Source: Desulfovibrionaceae bacterium UBA6814
GTDB lineage: Bacteria > Desulfobacterota > Desulfovibrionia > Desulfovibrionales > Desulfovibrionaceae
DNA: 13,168 bases
Assembly: GCA_002452635.1 (NCBI GenBank)
Contig: DKEU01000044.1
Span: 1-13,168, forward strand
Reading direction: 5' to 3'
Part shown: piece after piece, positions 6,701-11,464 of the stretch
How positions within the stretch are numbered: the first letter of the stretch is position 1
Layout: every line of letters begins with the position of its first letter
The notes under the pieces: generated by a model
What the model was told of the DNA's origin: nothing
What the model saw: only the letters and a program-made list of their open reading frames with translations
The model's database searches: none
Position numbers and translations under genes: made by a program

Positions 6701-8674
6701 GACCACGAGATCCTGGAAGGCGTCCAGCAGATCAGCAGCACAGCCACGCAGAAATTCGAGGCCCTGAACCAGGACCTGCAGGACGCCCAAAAGGCCCAGG
6801 CAGCCGCGGAGCAGGGGCTGCAAGCCGCCCAGAAGGCGGCCCAGACCGTGACCAAGGACGCCATCGCCCGGCTCCAGCAGTCCACGGACAACTACCAGCA
6901 CGACTACGAGTACGCCCAGTCCCAGTACAACAAGTGCTCGGGATGGAAGAAGAAATTCTGCCAGGCCAAGTGGTACCCCCGCAAGGGCCTGGCCTGGGAC
7001 GCCTGGCAGGCCAGCAAGGAGCTGCTGGACGACGCCGAGAAGGCCCTGGCCGAGGAGAAGGCCCTGGAGGCCGACGTGCACGCGGCCCAGATCAAGTTCG
7101 ACCAGGCGGCCAACGCCGTGGCCCTGGCCCTCAAGGACGCGGCCGCGGCCGGGGAGATCGCGGACATCCTGGCCGACGGGCTGGAGCACTTCGTGGCGAG
7201 CGCCCAGCGCGCCGGCGGGCTCTTCTCCCTGGACCAGGCCGTACTGGCGGGCAGCACCGCGGACCTCGCCAAGGGCATGCCCTTGGTGCTGGACCTGTTC
7301 TTCACCATCGACGGCAAGAAGTACGAGGAGTTCTTCGCGGTGAGCCCGGCCGATGCGGCGTTCAACGCCCTGTCCTTCGGCCTCCTGCCGGTCATCGTGG
7401 CCGAGCACGTGGTGGAGGGCATGGACACGGCCCTGGAGAAGAAGCTGGCGCCCAAGTTCGGGGCCTTCACCCAGAGCGCCGCGGCCAAGCTCACCACCTG
7501 GATCCAGGCCCACATCTACGAGCTCATCGGGGGGACCCGGGAGAACATGGAGAGCCGGATCAGCAACATCCAGTACGAACTGACCCAGGAGAAGAGCAGG
7601 TTCAAGAAGGTCTTCGACTCCCTGGAGAAGCACGCGGGCTCCTTCGAGCCGGGGTACCAGGACCTGGCCGACACCACCGACAAGATTCTCTCCACCTACG
7701 AGATGACCGACTTCATGCCGATGAGCATCCAGTTCGGGAACCGCTACATCGCCGTGGGGCACAGCGCCCTGTGCCTGGGCGTGGCCGACAACGGCGTGGA
7801 CGTGTACCAGCAGAACTGCAAGGACGTGAGCACCGAACAGTGGACCGCCGCCGCGCTCAAGGACGCGGACGGCAAGGACTCGGGCTACGTGCAGCTCAAG
7901 AGCAAGGGCCTGTGCCTCAAGGCCAAGAGCCTGGACCCCAAGAGCGGGCAGCTCCTGTCCCTGGCCCAGTGCAACAGCGGCGACGAGCACGAGAAGTGGA
8001 AGGTGGCCACCAAGGACGGCTTCTTCTACGAGATCATCAACCGCTTCTCCCAGAAGTGCCTGCACTTCGACACCGAGAACGCCAACGACAAGTCCGGGTA
8101 CGCGGTGTGGACCTCCTGCCTGGGGGCCGACAGCCAGGCCTTCCGGGTGCTGGAGGACGCCCAGAAGCCCGCCTTCTACCCGGTGAACGACCAGGTTCGG
8201 GCCAACAGCGGCATGTGCCTGGCCCCGGACGCCAACTTCGCCCAGTACTTCTCCAAGACCACCAAGGGGTTCAGCACGGCCGACCGCGACGACCACGCCA
8301 GGATGACGACGCGCCGCCACAACCTGCTCTACCCCGCGGCCTGCGACGGCAGCGCCCGGACCCGGTTCAACTACGTGGAGAAGCCCGACGGCGCGCTCAA
8401 GATCGTGCACGCCCCCTCGGGCTGGTGCGTGGCCACGGACCGCACGCACGGCAAGGACCTGGTCCTGGCTCCGTGCAACAACGGCAAGGACATGTTCTGG
8501 CGCACCCGGGACGACAACGGCGACGCCTTCGAGATCCAGCACGAGGCCGACGGCCTGTGCATCGACCTGCCGGCCAAGAGCCAGCGCAGCGGCCCGGGAC
8601 CCGAGTCCGGGGCCGCCCAGGTGACCCCGTGCCGGCGCTCGCCGTCCCAGTTCCTGGACTTCATCAACAACTGA
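710..8674 (+). CDS. Giant exported repeat protein with C-terminal ricin-type lectin domains (2654 aa)
   Basis: Family not recognised as a whole. A Sec signal peptide (about 1-37: Arg at 10 and 15, hydrophobic core ALLSCLLGLCLSLAGA, Ala-rich cleavage region) predicts export. Residues ~103-1030 hold 14 repeats of 65-68 residues. Residues ~1030-1830 are beta-rich, with a W-x3-[FL]-GIKG motif at W1248 and W1609 and a hydrophobic stretch at ~1689-1726. A Pro/Met-rich linker (~1828-1865) leads to a further beta/alpha region. Two long helices (~2010-2075 and ~2093-2172) flank a turn with C2076 and C2084, probably a coiled-coil hairpin. A helical, partly hydrophobic part follows to ~2335. Residues ~2342-2654 form six C...C subdomains with degenerate QxW motifs (W2378, W2430, F2478), that is two ricin-type beta-trefoils, which usually bind carbohydrate. 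I see no enzyme motif. It is co-oriented with the secretin gene 42 nt downstream, so it may be exported by that pore as an adhesin, matrix protein or toxin-like protein. The AsmA/TamB-like beta-repeat superfamily is an alternative for the N-terminal half. Codon use matches the neighbours, so there is no sign of recent transfer. Confidence 0.85.
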   Translation: MPFQPPASPRLLTARTALLSCLLGLCLSLAGAADALADALFDRIPGAKQVFFLAEFATQRVIDGDDALTVRGILHGKQVKVVQTRGDAGRTFSIATDSALGLTLADLIPELRGFPGTDAFGLETLVVDEQKLTAAGTVNVRGVDFAASLDLKAKRLDVAATGAQAGKAGIGLLIPALKDAPVVSDFTFASAAFDLNAKTFTTTDALNRARMTALIDASRGGRNLVLDLKPAAAAVSLGDAIPALAGLPVLDNFTLADLRFDFAAKAVTVDIACNNALFTGSATAAHGPRSLVLDLKAAAQVVTLGQVLPALKEAPVVDGFSFKDLRCDLAARRITLLGALNQAEMTATLDLAKAERSLDLTPTSGKATPGQAIPALAGVPVLDSCGLENLRCDLNTRAVTALVSLNRAQLTGALSAAQGAGNLVLDLKAARPVTLADALAGLGDLPVVNDFSFTDLRCGLGTRTLSLTGALNQAGMTATIDGSKGALNPVFDLTPTAGKITPGQAIPDLQGMPVLDAFGLERLRCDLGAKAVTATASVNSVVMAGGLAKAPGGKGLVLDLASAQGPVSLGQVLTDLAGAPVVNDFTFERLHADLGARTLSLTGKLNAAEMTAAVDAAKGRRSIDFTATAGKVTPVQAIPDLAGLPVMEALGLENLRCDVSTKAVSATLSLNQAMLTGSVDGSKGPKALVFDLKATAGALTLGQALPDLASTAVINDFAFTELRCDLGARTLALTGTLNDAAMTATVDAAKGRRSIDFAATTGKVTPVQVFPALKDIPLLDAFGLENLHCDLSAKTLSATVSLNEAELTGTVNAGRGAKDLGFSLTASKGSVTLGDALPAVAQVPGVNAFALEGLFLKDNAFTADVSFMKAHAALTLKKKTTSAGGKGLDLDLTPVQGAVFDLASLFPELASLPGINDFKLVDLNFDELAKQLTASLNIGGILATLRTDSEKSGGKTGRVFTLTSPNLGLGAIVSSLQGLPVLGDLRFTELSIGPGFVEAGVDFAGAPVTLVENLAKGFAALDFGGLDVASVVPSLKNTVISDLKMASSLFLIMKNAGTISPDDFPEDRRSLLADFDFSKPLKAGVNLLASLNPGDLGKLAGPLKRLGLGAAKLPLNGSLPKGIFAFVEHAFKNKGQDPPPSLGASSLLKGITITVPVGAPRIAAVSKFATLDPAVLYVSGDLGAGSPWAALPKELVKYKPTGDVDIALQGGITLSIGSFKEDMVALVDLNVGEKAGALSLLALDRGSWNDPFGIKGLTVKDGGYVLSLSDGPSGARADLSFFGTAKLHDKDQLAVSAVFQDKGGLPTLEYFEIAGPVSLADVAGGIPNGKGCILRDLKVYPNGIEAQAELKSGGFDGKFGFYLFDITVAGKSTLAAALDLNTDLATKTRKNFSLSVLAKIAPLKGDKAKFITAKLDTMEVANACLVLSSQSLPVVTLADLKEGPAQDLFTRIFGKTSVPVRLDNVTLLSDFSTDIMGEIGQKLGKGAGGLKLGLDGGAVLNGAVGGLFDSDPLSLDLEILVDGGFSLDNLQKAGLKLPTFLKSKPDKVGAGQKAGLILKVLDETCEVGLLSGFDVELNKTTFDFTGTLGVQLAEEDIGLSLTGSMADTWKNALGIKGFAIEKVVVTGEVEEEAGDPSLKLGLAGETNILGRDFTLAGDASLGLGPGVPIPDGLGMLAASSQLDEVGYKVIMALLAGNEALAVIATPGNILAIPVIAIGSCVFIAGSEVGLSIYDAVHHKKATFKELISAPGHNAKVVIDKFAKVEAWLLGAKELQLSFATPGASDVNLGIPDGVHLSGKIELFGGAIKTGTIHIPLSWIYKVAQAVSKSATQPSDPSQPDPEPMMMAKAPVSKASASTASLQATAQSYQTLRRIVAKELGLSRQDPGVAYPKPTAQELQELKSALHFTAPGGFTLGKVSFTGAEVSLQPFSVKSKAKVLGAEEDVELSIRNGSLAMVLTNKLGGICETDLVFEYDRDSDAFTVAADLKDNPEFKQWLDHEILEGVQQISSTATQKFEALNQDLQDAQKAQAAAEQGLQAAQKAAQTVTKDAIARLQQSTDNYQHDYEYAQSQYNKCSGWKKKFCQAKWYPRKGLAWDAWQASKELLDDAEKALAEEKALEADVHAAQIKFDQAANAVALALKDAAAAGEIADILADGLEHFVASAQRAGGLFSLDQAVLAGSTADLAKGMPLVLDLFFTIDGKKYEEFFAVSPADAAFNALSFGLLPVIVAEHVVEGMDTALEKKLAPKFGAFTQSAAAKLTTWIQAHIYELIGGTRENMESRISNIQYELTQEKSRFKKVFDSLEKHAGSFEPGYQDLADTTDKILSTYEMTDFMPMSIQFGNRYIAVGHSALCLGVADNGVDVYQQNCKDVSTEQWTAAALKDADGKDSGYVQLKSKGLCLKAKSLDPKSGQLLSLAQCNSGDEHEKWKVATKDGFFYEIINRFSQKCLHFDTENANDKSGYAVWTSCLGADSQAFRVLEDAQKPAFYPVNDQVRANSGMCLAPDANFAQYFSKTTKGFSTADRDDHARMTTRRHNLLYPAACDGSARTRFNYVEKPDGALKIVHAPSGWCVATDRTHGKDLVLAPCNNGKDMFWRTRDDNGDAFEIQHEADGLCIDLPAKSQRSGPGPESGAAQVTPCRRSPSQFLDFINN
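1016..3799 (+). repeat. 14 tandem ~200-bp coding repeats (65-68 residues each)
   Basis: Each unit opens with [TS]-[LP]-x-Q/D-A-[IL]-P-x-L, then PV-[VL]-x-x-F, then L-R-C-D-L, then LN-x-A-x-[ML]-T-[AG], and closes with a strand such as LVLDLK. Unit starts in protein residues are 103, 170, 236, 303, 368, 434, 501, 568, 633, 700, 765, 832, 900 and 968. The last unit fades at about 1030. Units 2-11 alternate between two subtypes: PVV-x-[DG]-F with even numbers and PVL-D-x-[FC] with odd numbers. The outer units (1 and 12-14) are the most diverged. Alternating hydrophobic residues suggest about four beta strands plus one short helix per unit. Confidence 0.85.
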
Positions 8675-8705
8675 ACAACAACCGAACGACACGCCCCGCG
8701 ACAAC

Positions 8706-8709
8706 GGAG
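8706..8709 (+). promoter_or_regulatory. Ribosome binding site deciding the GTG start at 8716
   Basis: GGAG lies 6 nt upstream of GTG at 8716-8718. This supports the GTG start, which immediately precedes the lipoprotein signal sequence. The frame stays open far upstream only because it shadows the giant gene. Confidence 0.7.
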
Positions 8710-8715
8710 ACCACG

Positions 8716-10623
8716 GTGAACACCCCGACGCCCCCCGCCTTCCCGCGCCCGGCCCTGCGCATCCCGGCCCTGGCGGCCCTGGCCGGCCTCGTCCTGGCCG
8801 GCCTCATCCTGGCCGGCTGCAGCCACCTGCCCTCCCCGGCCTCCGGCTACACCAAGCAGCTCAACTCGGCCGAGCTGGACACCATGCTCGCCAAGATGCA
8901 GCCCCAGAACGAGTTGCAGGAGAAGGTCAAGAACGGGGTGCTGGCGCTCCGGAGCGGCGACTACGACCGGGCCACCGCCCTGTTCCAGGAGGCCCTGCGC
9001 CTGGACCCGGCCAACGGGCACGTGCACTTCCTGAACGCCCTGTCCTACCACATGGGCTTCCTGAGCGGGAACGCCAAGATGCTCGACCTGGCCCGGGCGG
9101 GCTACGCCACGGCGCTCAAGTTCGACGAGTCGGACTACATGGCCGCCTACTTCCTGGGCCAGATCTACTTCCACCAGAAGAAGTACCGGGAGGCCCAGGA
9201 CCAGTTCGCCTACGGGCTCATGTATGCGCCCCGGGACCTGGCCCTGCTCCAGGCCCTGGCCACGGCCGCCTACTACTCCCACGACCTGGGCGCCAGCCTG
9301 TGGGCCTCGCGGAAGGCCTACTCGGCCGCGCCCCAGGACCCCGTCAGCCTGCGCAACCTCATCTACGCCAGCGCGGCCTGCGGCGACTTCCAGCAGATGG
9401 ACGCGCTCCTGGCCAGCTACGGCGACCTGTCCAAACCCGCCAACCGCGGGACGGACACCTACTGGACCGACCTGCGCTTCGAGCGCACCGCGCACCGGGT
9501 CGAGGACTGGAAGGCCTTCTACGCGTCCAACGACGCGCCGGTGTTCAGGCTGCCCTCCTCGGACATCGTGACCTACGGGGACGGGACGCCGCCTCCGGTC
9601 CCGGACCAGACGCCGCAGGCCGCACCGGCCCCGGCCCAGTCCCCGGCCCGGGAAGGCGGCCCCCGGCTGCCCAAGATGGCCAACGTGGACGTGGTGATCC
9701 TGCGCACCGAGGAGGTGCGCTCCCAGGCCAAGGGCATCAACCTGCTGGACAGCCTCAAGACCACCCTGTCCGGCACGCTCCTGGCCTACCAGATGGTGGA
9801 GGGCACCGACGCCAGCGGCTCGCGCGACGTGCGCACCATCACCATCTCGCCCAGCCTGAACCTCATGGACCTGGAATACAACCTGAACATCTTCAACGAC
9901 GGCATGAACAAGGCCGAGATCCTGGCCCGGCCGTCCCTGCTCGCCACCGAGGGGGCCACCTCCAACTTCTTCTCGGGCGGGGAGCTGCACGTGCAGTTGT
10001 CCAGCAACAACTACGACGGCTCCCTGGTGGACATCCCCATCGGCATCACCATGAACGTGACCCCCACCTTCTACGGCGACGACACCGTGGAGGTGGTGGT
10101 GCACGCGGAGCACTCCTTCCTGCAGATGCAGTCCGACTACGTGGGGTTCACCGCCTTCTCCCAGACCACCAAGACCTCGGTGGACGCCACCGCGGTGCTC
10201 AAGTTCGGGGAGACCCTGATCCTCTCCGGCCTGTCCGAGCGCGGCAACGACCAGAGCTCCAGCGGGGTGCCCGTGCTGGAGGACATCCCCGGGGTGCAGT
10301 ATTTCTTTTCGCGCAAGGAGCAGCTCAGGACCAAGAAGTCCATCCTCATCCTGCTCACCCCGCGCAAGGCCTCCTTCGCCCGCAGCGACCTGACGCCCGA
10401 GGAGCTGGCCGAGGGCGCGGAGCTGGAGAAGGCGCGCTCCACGGATCCCAAGCAGAAGGACCGGCCGGCCAACACCAACCTGAACGACACCATGGCCCAC
10501 CTGAAGGAGGACTCGGAGTTCTACCGCCAGTTCCGCACCGGCGACATGAACCTGGGCTTCTGGGACAACGACGACTCCCTGTACGGGGCCATCAAGCGGA
10601 TACTGGGCTTCCTGTACTACTAG
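8716..10623 (+). CDS. TPR-containing secretin lipoprotein (type II/III secretion superfamily, 635 aa)
   Basis: Predicted outer-membrane pore. The start is GTG at 8716. Residues 1-34 form a lipoprotein signal with Arg at 11 and 15, a hydrophobic run, and lipobox L32-A-G-C35. Ser follows the Cys, which favours sorting to the outer membrane. Residues ~74-238 hold about five TPR-like helical pairs; the first (SGDYDRATALFQEALRLDP) is canonical. A Pro/Ala-rich linker covers ~288-320. Residues ~322-555 match the secretin core: an NVDVVILRTEEV strand, ILARPSLLA (~402-410), and the hallmark VPVLEDIPG (518-526) followed by YFF and a SILILLTPRK end strand. A polar C-terminal tail ends in GFLYY. The usual N0/N1 periplasmic domains are not recognisable, and TPRs take their place. 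Secretins form large multimeric gates for folded periplasmic substrates or pili. Only 41 nt separate it from the giant exported protein gene, so the two are probably cotranscribed and functionally paired. No cognate ATPase or inner-membrane platform gene is in the window. Confidence 0.88.
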   Translation: MNTPTPPAFPRPALRIPALAALAGLVLAGLILAGCSHLPSPASGYTKQLNSAELDTMLAKMQPQNELQEKVKNGVLALRSGDYDRATALFQEALRLDPANGHVHFLNALSYHMGFLSGNAKMLDLARAGYATALKFDESDYMAAYFLGQIYFHQKKYREAQDQFAYGLMYAPRDLALLQALATAAYYSHDLGASLWASRKAYSAAPQDPVSLRNLIYASAACGDFQQMDALLASYGDLSKPANRGTDTYWTDLRFERTAHRVEDWKAFYASNDAPVFRLPSSDIVTYGDGTPPPVPDQTPQAAPAPAQSPAREGGPRLPKMANVDVVILRTEEVRSQAKGINLLDSLKTTLSGTLLAYQMVEGTDASGSRDVRTITISPSLNLMDLEYNLNIFNDGMNKAEILARPSLLATEGATSNFFSGGELHVQLSSNNYDGSLVDIPIGITMNVTPTFYGDDTVEVVVHAEHSFLQMQSDYVGFTAFSQTTKTSVDATAVLKFGETLILSGLSERGNDQSSSGVPVLEDIPGVQYFFSRKEQLRTKKSILILLTPRKASFARSDLTPEELAEGAELEKARSTDPKQKDRPANTNLNDTMAHLKEDSEFYRQFRTGDMNLGFWDNDDSLYGAIKRILGFLYY

Positions 10624-10636
10624 AAGCCGCCGGGCC

Positions 10637-10680
10637 GACGCCAAAAGGCCCCGGGCTTGCGCCCGGGGCCTTTTGGCGTC
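10637..10680. terminator. Bidirectional intrinsic terminator between convergent genes
   Basis: A perfect inverted repeat has 20-bp arms at 10637-10656 and 10661-10680 with a 4-nt TTGC loop. The arms contain AAAAGGCCCCGGGC and its complement, so a GC-rich hairpin followed by a short T run is read in both directions. It lies between the secretin stop (10623) and the stop of the minus-strand gene ending at 10692, and can serve both. Confidence 0.85.
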
Positions 10681-10691
10681 GTGGTGCTCGC

Positions 10692-10946
10692 CTAGAGGAA
10701 CTTCTCCAGGATGTCGGTGGCGGCGTTGATGGCCGCGGCCTCGACGGGACAGCGGGCCTGGAGGTTGAGAAGGCCGGCCGGGTAGCGGCCGGTGCGCTTC
10801 ACCTGGGCCTTGAAGGTGGCGACGATGGCGTCGCTCATCCGCTTGACCTCGACCACCACCGCATCGTCGGCAATACCCGAAGCCAGAGCCCTGGCCACGT
10901 GCTCCTCGGAAAGTTCCCTGAATTCTACCTTGGATTCGACGTACAT
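10692..10946 (-). CDS. Small protein of unknown function (84 aa)
   Basis: I do not recognise this family. The start is ATG at 10946 (minus strand), with GGGGAG 9 nt upstream. A TTG 27 nt further upstream (10973) is possible but has weaker support. The protein starts MYVESKVEFREL and is soluble and mixed alpha/beta, with no signal peptide or membrane segment. An alternating strand (DDAVVVEVKRM) is followed by a helix (SDAIVATFKAQVKR) and an Ala-rich C-terminal helix (VEAAAINAATDILEKF). There is a single Cys in LQARCPVEA. It is convergent with the secretin gene and shares its terminator. The second small gene lies 76 nt upstream in the same orientation, so the two may be cotranscribed. Codon use looks native. 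The good ribosome site and composition support a real gene; its role is unknown. Confidence 0.7.
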   Translation of the reverse strand: MYVESKVEFRELSEEHVARALASGIADDAVVVEVKRMSDAIVATFKAQVKRTGRYPAGLLNLQARCPVEAAAINAATDILEKFL

Positions 10947-11022
10947 GGAAGGATTCTCCCCTGTTCCGGGCAAAGGGTCAAGAGCCTTCCGCCGGGCCGG
11001 AACGGAGAGACCCGGAAAACGC

Positions 11023-11268
11023 TCAGGCCCGGCGCAGGGCCGACTCCATGTCCCGCAGGTAGGCCAGGGCCTTTTCCGGGGTGAGCTGGGGGCTCTCCTG
11101 GCGCATGCGCCGGGTCCCGTCCCGCTCCACCAGGTCGGTGCGCACCCACAGCCGCTCCCCGTCGCGCAGCACCCGCACCTCCAGCCCGGCCCCGCCCTTC
11201 TTGCGCAGGAGCACGTTCACCGCCACCACCTGCGCCTCGATGCGCGCCGCCATGTCGTCGTCCGCCAT
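11023..11268 (-). CDS. Small charged protein of unknown function (81 aa)
   Basis: I do not recognise this family. ATG at 11268 is preceded on the minus strand by GGGAGG with 5-nt spacing, which fixes the start. The frame stays open further upstream, but that part reads as Arg/Gly/Pro-rich shadow sequence. The protein starts MADDDMAARIEAQ. It has a predicted helix (~5-24), two or three beta strands (GLEVRVLRDGERLWVRTDLV), a basic loop (RDGTRRMRQE) and a C-terminal helix (LTPEKALAYLRDMESALRR). There is no signal peptide or membrane segment, so it is presumably cytoplasmic. It lies upstream of the 84-aa gene on the same strand and is divergent from fadD. No function can be assigned from sequence alone. 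Confidence 0.7.
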   Translation of the reverse strand: MADDDMAARIEAQVVAVNVLLRKKGGAGLEVRVLRDGERLWVRTDLVERDGTRRMRQESPQLTPEKALAYLRDMESALRRA

Positions 11269-11313
11269 GCCCGCCTCCCGATCCGCCTGGTTGCGCAGAG
11301 CATCGCATCCCCG

Positions 11314-11339
11314 CCGGGCCGGCGCAAGCCCCGGCCCGG
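11314..11339. repeat. GC-rich inverted repeat in the divergent intergenic region
   Basis: CCGGGCCGG (11314-11322) and CCGGCCCGG (11331-11339) are perfect 9-bp arms around an 8-nt spacer. No T run follows on either strand, so it is not a terminator. It lies 45 bp upstream of the 81-aa gene start, in the 196-bp region between that gene and fadD. It could be a leader hairpin or a chance product of high GC. I see no convincing -10/-35 pair for either gene in this region. Confidence 0.4.
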
Positions 11340-11464
11340 TGCGTGGCGTTTTGGCGGCAATCCGCCGCAAGCCTTGCCTTCGCCCGGAATTTGCCCCAAG
11401 AAGAAACGGTTCGCACGGATTGCGCCGCTTTCGTGCAAACCCAAACCCGCATCCCGGAAGCTGC

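Noticed and set aside
710..8674. Calling the giant protein an AB-type toxin because of its ricin-type domains and hydrophobic segment
   Set aside because: I see no catalytic toxin motif. Ricin-type trefoils are common in adhesins, glycosidases and other secreted proteins, so only lectin-like binding is supported.
434..8704. Open frame of 2756 codons on the minus strand opposite the giant gene
   Set aside because: It is the antisense shadow of a GC-biased gene. It reads as Gly/Arg/Gln/His/Val-rich low-complexity sequence without domains, whereas the plus frame has a signal peptide, repeats and lectin motifs.
769..8715. Plus-strand frame open through the giant gene and continuous with the secretin frame, suggesting a 3284-residue fusion
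   Set aside because: The upstream part is Arg/Gly/Pro-rich shadow sequence. The secretin has its own Shine-Dalgarno, GTG start and lipoprotein signal at 8716.
8371..10644. 757-codon minus-strand frame opposite the secretin gene
   Set aside because: Antisense shadow: compositionally biased, no domains, and overlapping a secretin with hallmark motifs.
10953..10981. Minus-strand TTGACC-N17-GAGAAT promoter for the 84-aa gene
   Set aside because: The -10 box would overlap the gene's Shine-Dalgarno and put the transcript start at about the ATG. The match is also only 4 of 6 at -10.
11353..11366. GGCGG-CAAT-CCGCC hairpin upstream of fadD
   Set aside because: The stem is only 5 bp without a T run, and such hairpins are expected by chance at this GC content.
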